Assembly: GCA_023425455.1 (NCBI GenBank)
Contig: JAFACP010000344.1
Location: 1-5,745, forward strand
Source: Pseudomonadota bacterium
GTDB taxonomy: Bacteria > Pseudomonadota > Gammaproteobacteria > Enterobacterales > Enterobacteriaceae
Reading direction: 5' to 3'
DNA: 5,745 nt
The position numbers were made by a program, and so were the translations under genes. Each line of letters starts with the position of its first letter. Within the stretch, counting starts at the first letter, position 1. Below the pieces are notes generated by a model. The model had not been told where the DNA came from. It did no database searches and saw only the letters and a program-made list of their open reading frames with translations. Below are positions 4,959 to 5,745 of the stretch, piece by piece.

Positions 4959-5745
4959 ATGAAGAACATACGTAACTTTTCGATCATTGCTCACATTGAC
5001 CACGGTAAGTCGACGCTGTCTGACCGTATTATCCAGATTTGCGGTGGCCTGTCTGATCGTGAAATGGAAGCCCAGGTACTGGACTCCATGGACCTGGAAC
5101 GCGAACGCGGTATTACCATCAAAGCGCAGAGCGTCACGCTCGATTACAAAGCGCCAGATGGTGAAACTTACCAACTCAACTTTATCGACACCCCAGGCCA
5201 CGTTGACTTCTCCTATGAAGTTTCACGCTCGCTGGCGGCCTGTGAAGGCGCGCTGCTGGTGGTGGATGCCGGGCAGGGCGTAGAAGCCCAGACTCTGGCA
5301 AACTGCTATACCGCAATGGAAATGGATCTCGAAGTCGTGCCGGTTCTGAATAAAATCGACCTGCCTGCTGCCGATCCAGAGCGCGTAGCGGAAGAGATTG
5401 AAGATATCGTCGGTATCGATGCGACCGATGCCGTTCGTTGCTCGGCGAAAACCGGCGTCGGCGTGCCGGATGTCCTGGAGCGTCTGGTGCGTGAAATCCC
5501 GCCGCCGGAAGGCGATCCGGATGCACCGCTGCAGGCGCTGATCATCGACTCCTGGTTTGATAACTATCTTGGCGTTGTCTCGCTGGTCCGTATTAAAAAC
5601 GGCACCATGCGTAAAGGGGACAAAATCAAGGTGATGAGCACCGGCCAGGTCTACAATGCTGACCGTCTGGGGATCTTCACGCCGAAACAGGTTGATCGTA
5701 CTGAGCTGAAATGTGGCGAAGTGGGCTGGCTGGTCTGTGCGATTA
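4959..5745 (+). CDS. lepA: elongation factor 4 (LepA), N-terminal part (partial at right edge)
   Basis: LepA/EF4 is a ribosome-bound translational GTPase related to EF-G that influences translation and ribosome assembly. The reading frame is open from ATG 4959 to the window end: 262 codons of about 599 in E. coli. All GTPase motifs are present: G1 AHIDHGKST (11-19), G2 GITIK (51-55), G3 DTPGH (77-81), G4 NKID (131-134) and G5 SAK (162-164). Domain 2 (beta barrel) starts near 190. The LepA-specific elements further on lie outside the window. The start [19 protein letters not shown] equals the E. coli start, and an in-frame TAA at 4944-4946 rules out an upstream start. No good Shine-Dalgarno is present: AAGG (4938-4941) is 17 bases away and the leader is A/T-rich. 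In E. coli, lepB (signal peptidase I) follows. Confidence 0.98.
   Translation, partial: MKNIRNFSIIAHIDHGKSTLSDRIIQICGGLSDREMEAQVLDSMDLERERGITIKAQSVTLDYKAPDGETYQLNFIDTPGHVDFSYEVSRSLAACEGALLVVDAGQGVEAQTLANCYTAMEMDLEVVPVLNKIDLPAADPERVAEEIEDIVGIDATDAVRCSAKTGVGVPDVLERLVREIPPPEGDPDAPLQALIIDSWFDNYLGVVSLVRIKNGTMRKGDKIKVMSTGQVYNADRLGIFTPKQVDRTELKCGEVGWLVCAI

Noticed and set aside
1..5745. Mobile elements, CRISPR, toxin-antitoxin or defence genes
   Set aside because: All coding space is explained by conserved housekeeping and stress genes in the known enterobacterial order; no direct-repeat arrays or transposase-like frames are visible.

Overview
The window is a conserved chromosomal housekeeping and stress-response block of a gammaproteobacterium in the Enterobacteriaceae. 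Every protein I can read matches the Escherichia coli K-12 counterpart as I remember it, nearly residue for residue at functional sites. Scattered substitutions in NadB, RseA, RseB and RseC point to a relative such as Enterobacter, Klebsiella or Citrobacter rather than E. coli itself. The genus cannot be settled by eye. There are no mobile elements, CRISPR arrays, rRNA or tRNA genes, and no sign of recent transfer.

Layout, left to right. (1) Positions 1-60 hold the last 19 codons of trmN (yfiC, tRNA m6A37 methyltransferase) on the + strand; its end overlaps the 3' end of nadB by 16 bp. (2) nadB (L-aspartate oxidase, NAD synthesis) fills 45-1664 on the - strand, with a textbook NadR operator directly upstream of its start. 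(3) A divergent intergenic region, 1665-2090, carries the nadB promoter and operator, a perfect TATAAT box, a short rseD-like leader ORF and a strong sigma-E promoter. (4) The rpoE-rseA-rseB-rseC operon runs 2091-4774 on the + strand: sigma-E, its inner-membrane anti-sigma factor, the periplasmic partner RseB, and the Cys-rich membrane protein RseC. rseA/rseB and rseB/rseC overlap at their stop/start codons. (5) A hairpin terminator overlaps the rseC stop codon. (6) A 184-bp spacer with an inverted repeat, a palindrome and a possible promoter leads to lepA (elongation factor 4), which runs off the right edge.

How the parts work together: RseA holds RpoE at the membrane and RseB protects RseA from proteolysis. 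When misfolded outer-membrane proteins or LPS intermediates appear, DegS, then RseP, then ClpXP destroy RseA. Freed RpoE then transcribes its own operon from the sigma-E promoter at 1979-2006. The known DegS and RseP cut sites and the RseB-binding segment are all present in this RseA. NadB and LepA are neighbours rather than parts of that circuit.

I found no undescribed system. The most interesting departures are in non-coding DNA: the rseD leader ORF, which in E. coli (from memory) is one 51-codon frame overlapping the rpoE start, appears split here into two frames. The rseC-lepA spacer also holds a paired 9-bp inverted repeat around the candidate lepA promoter.
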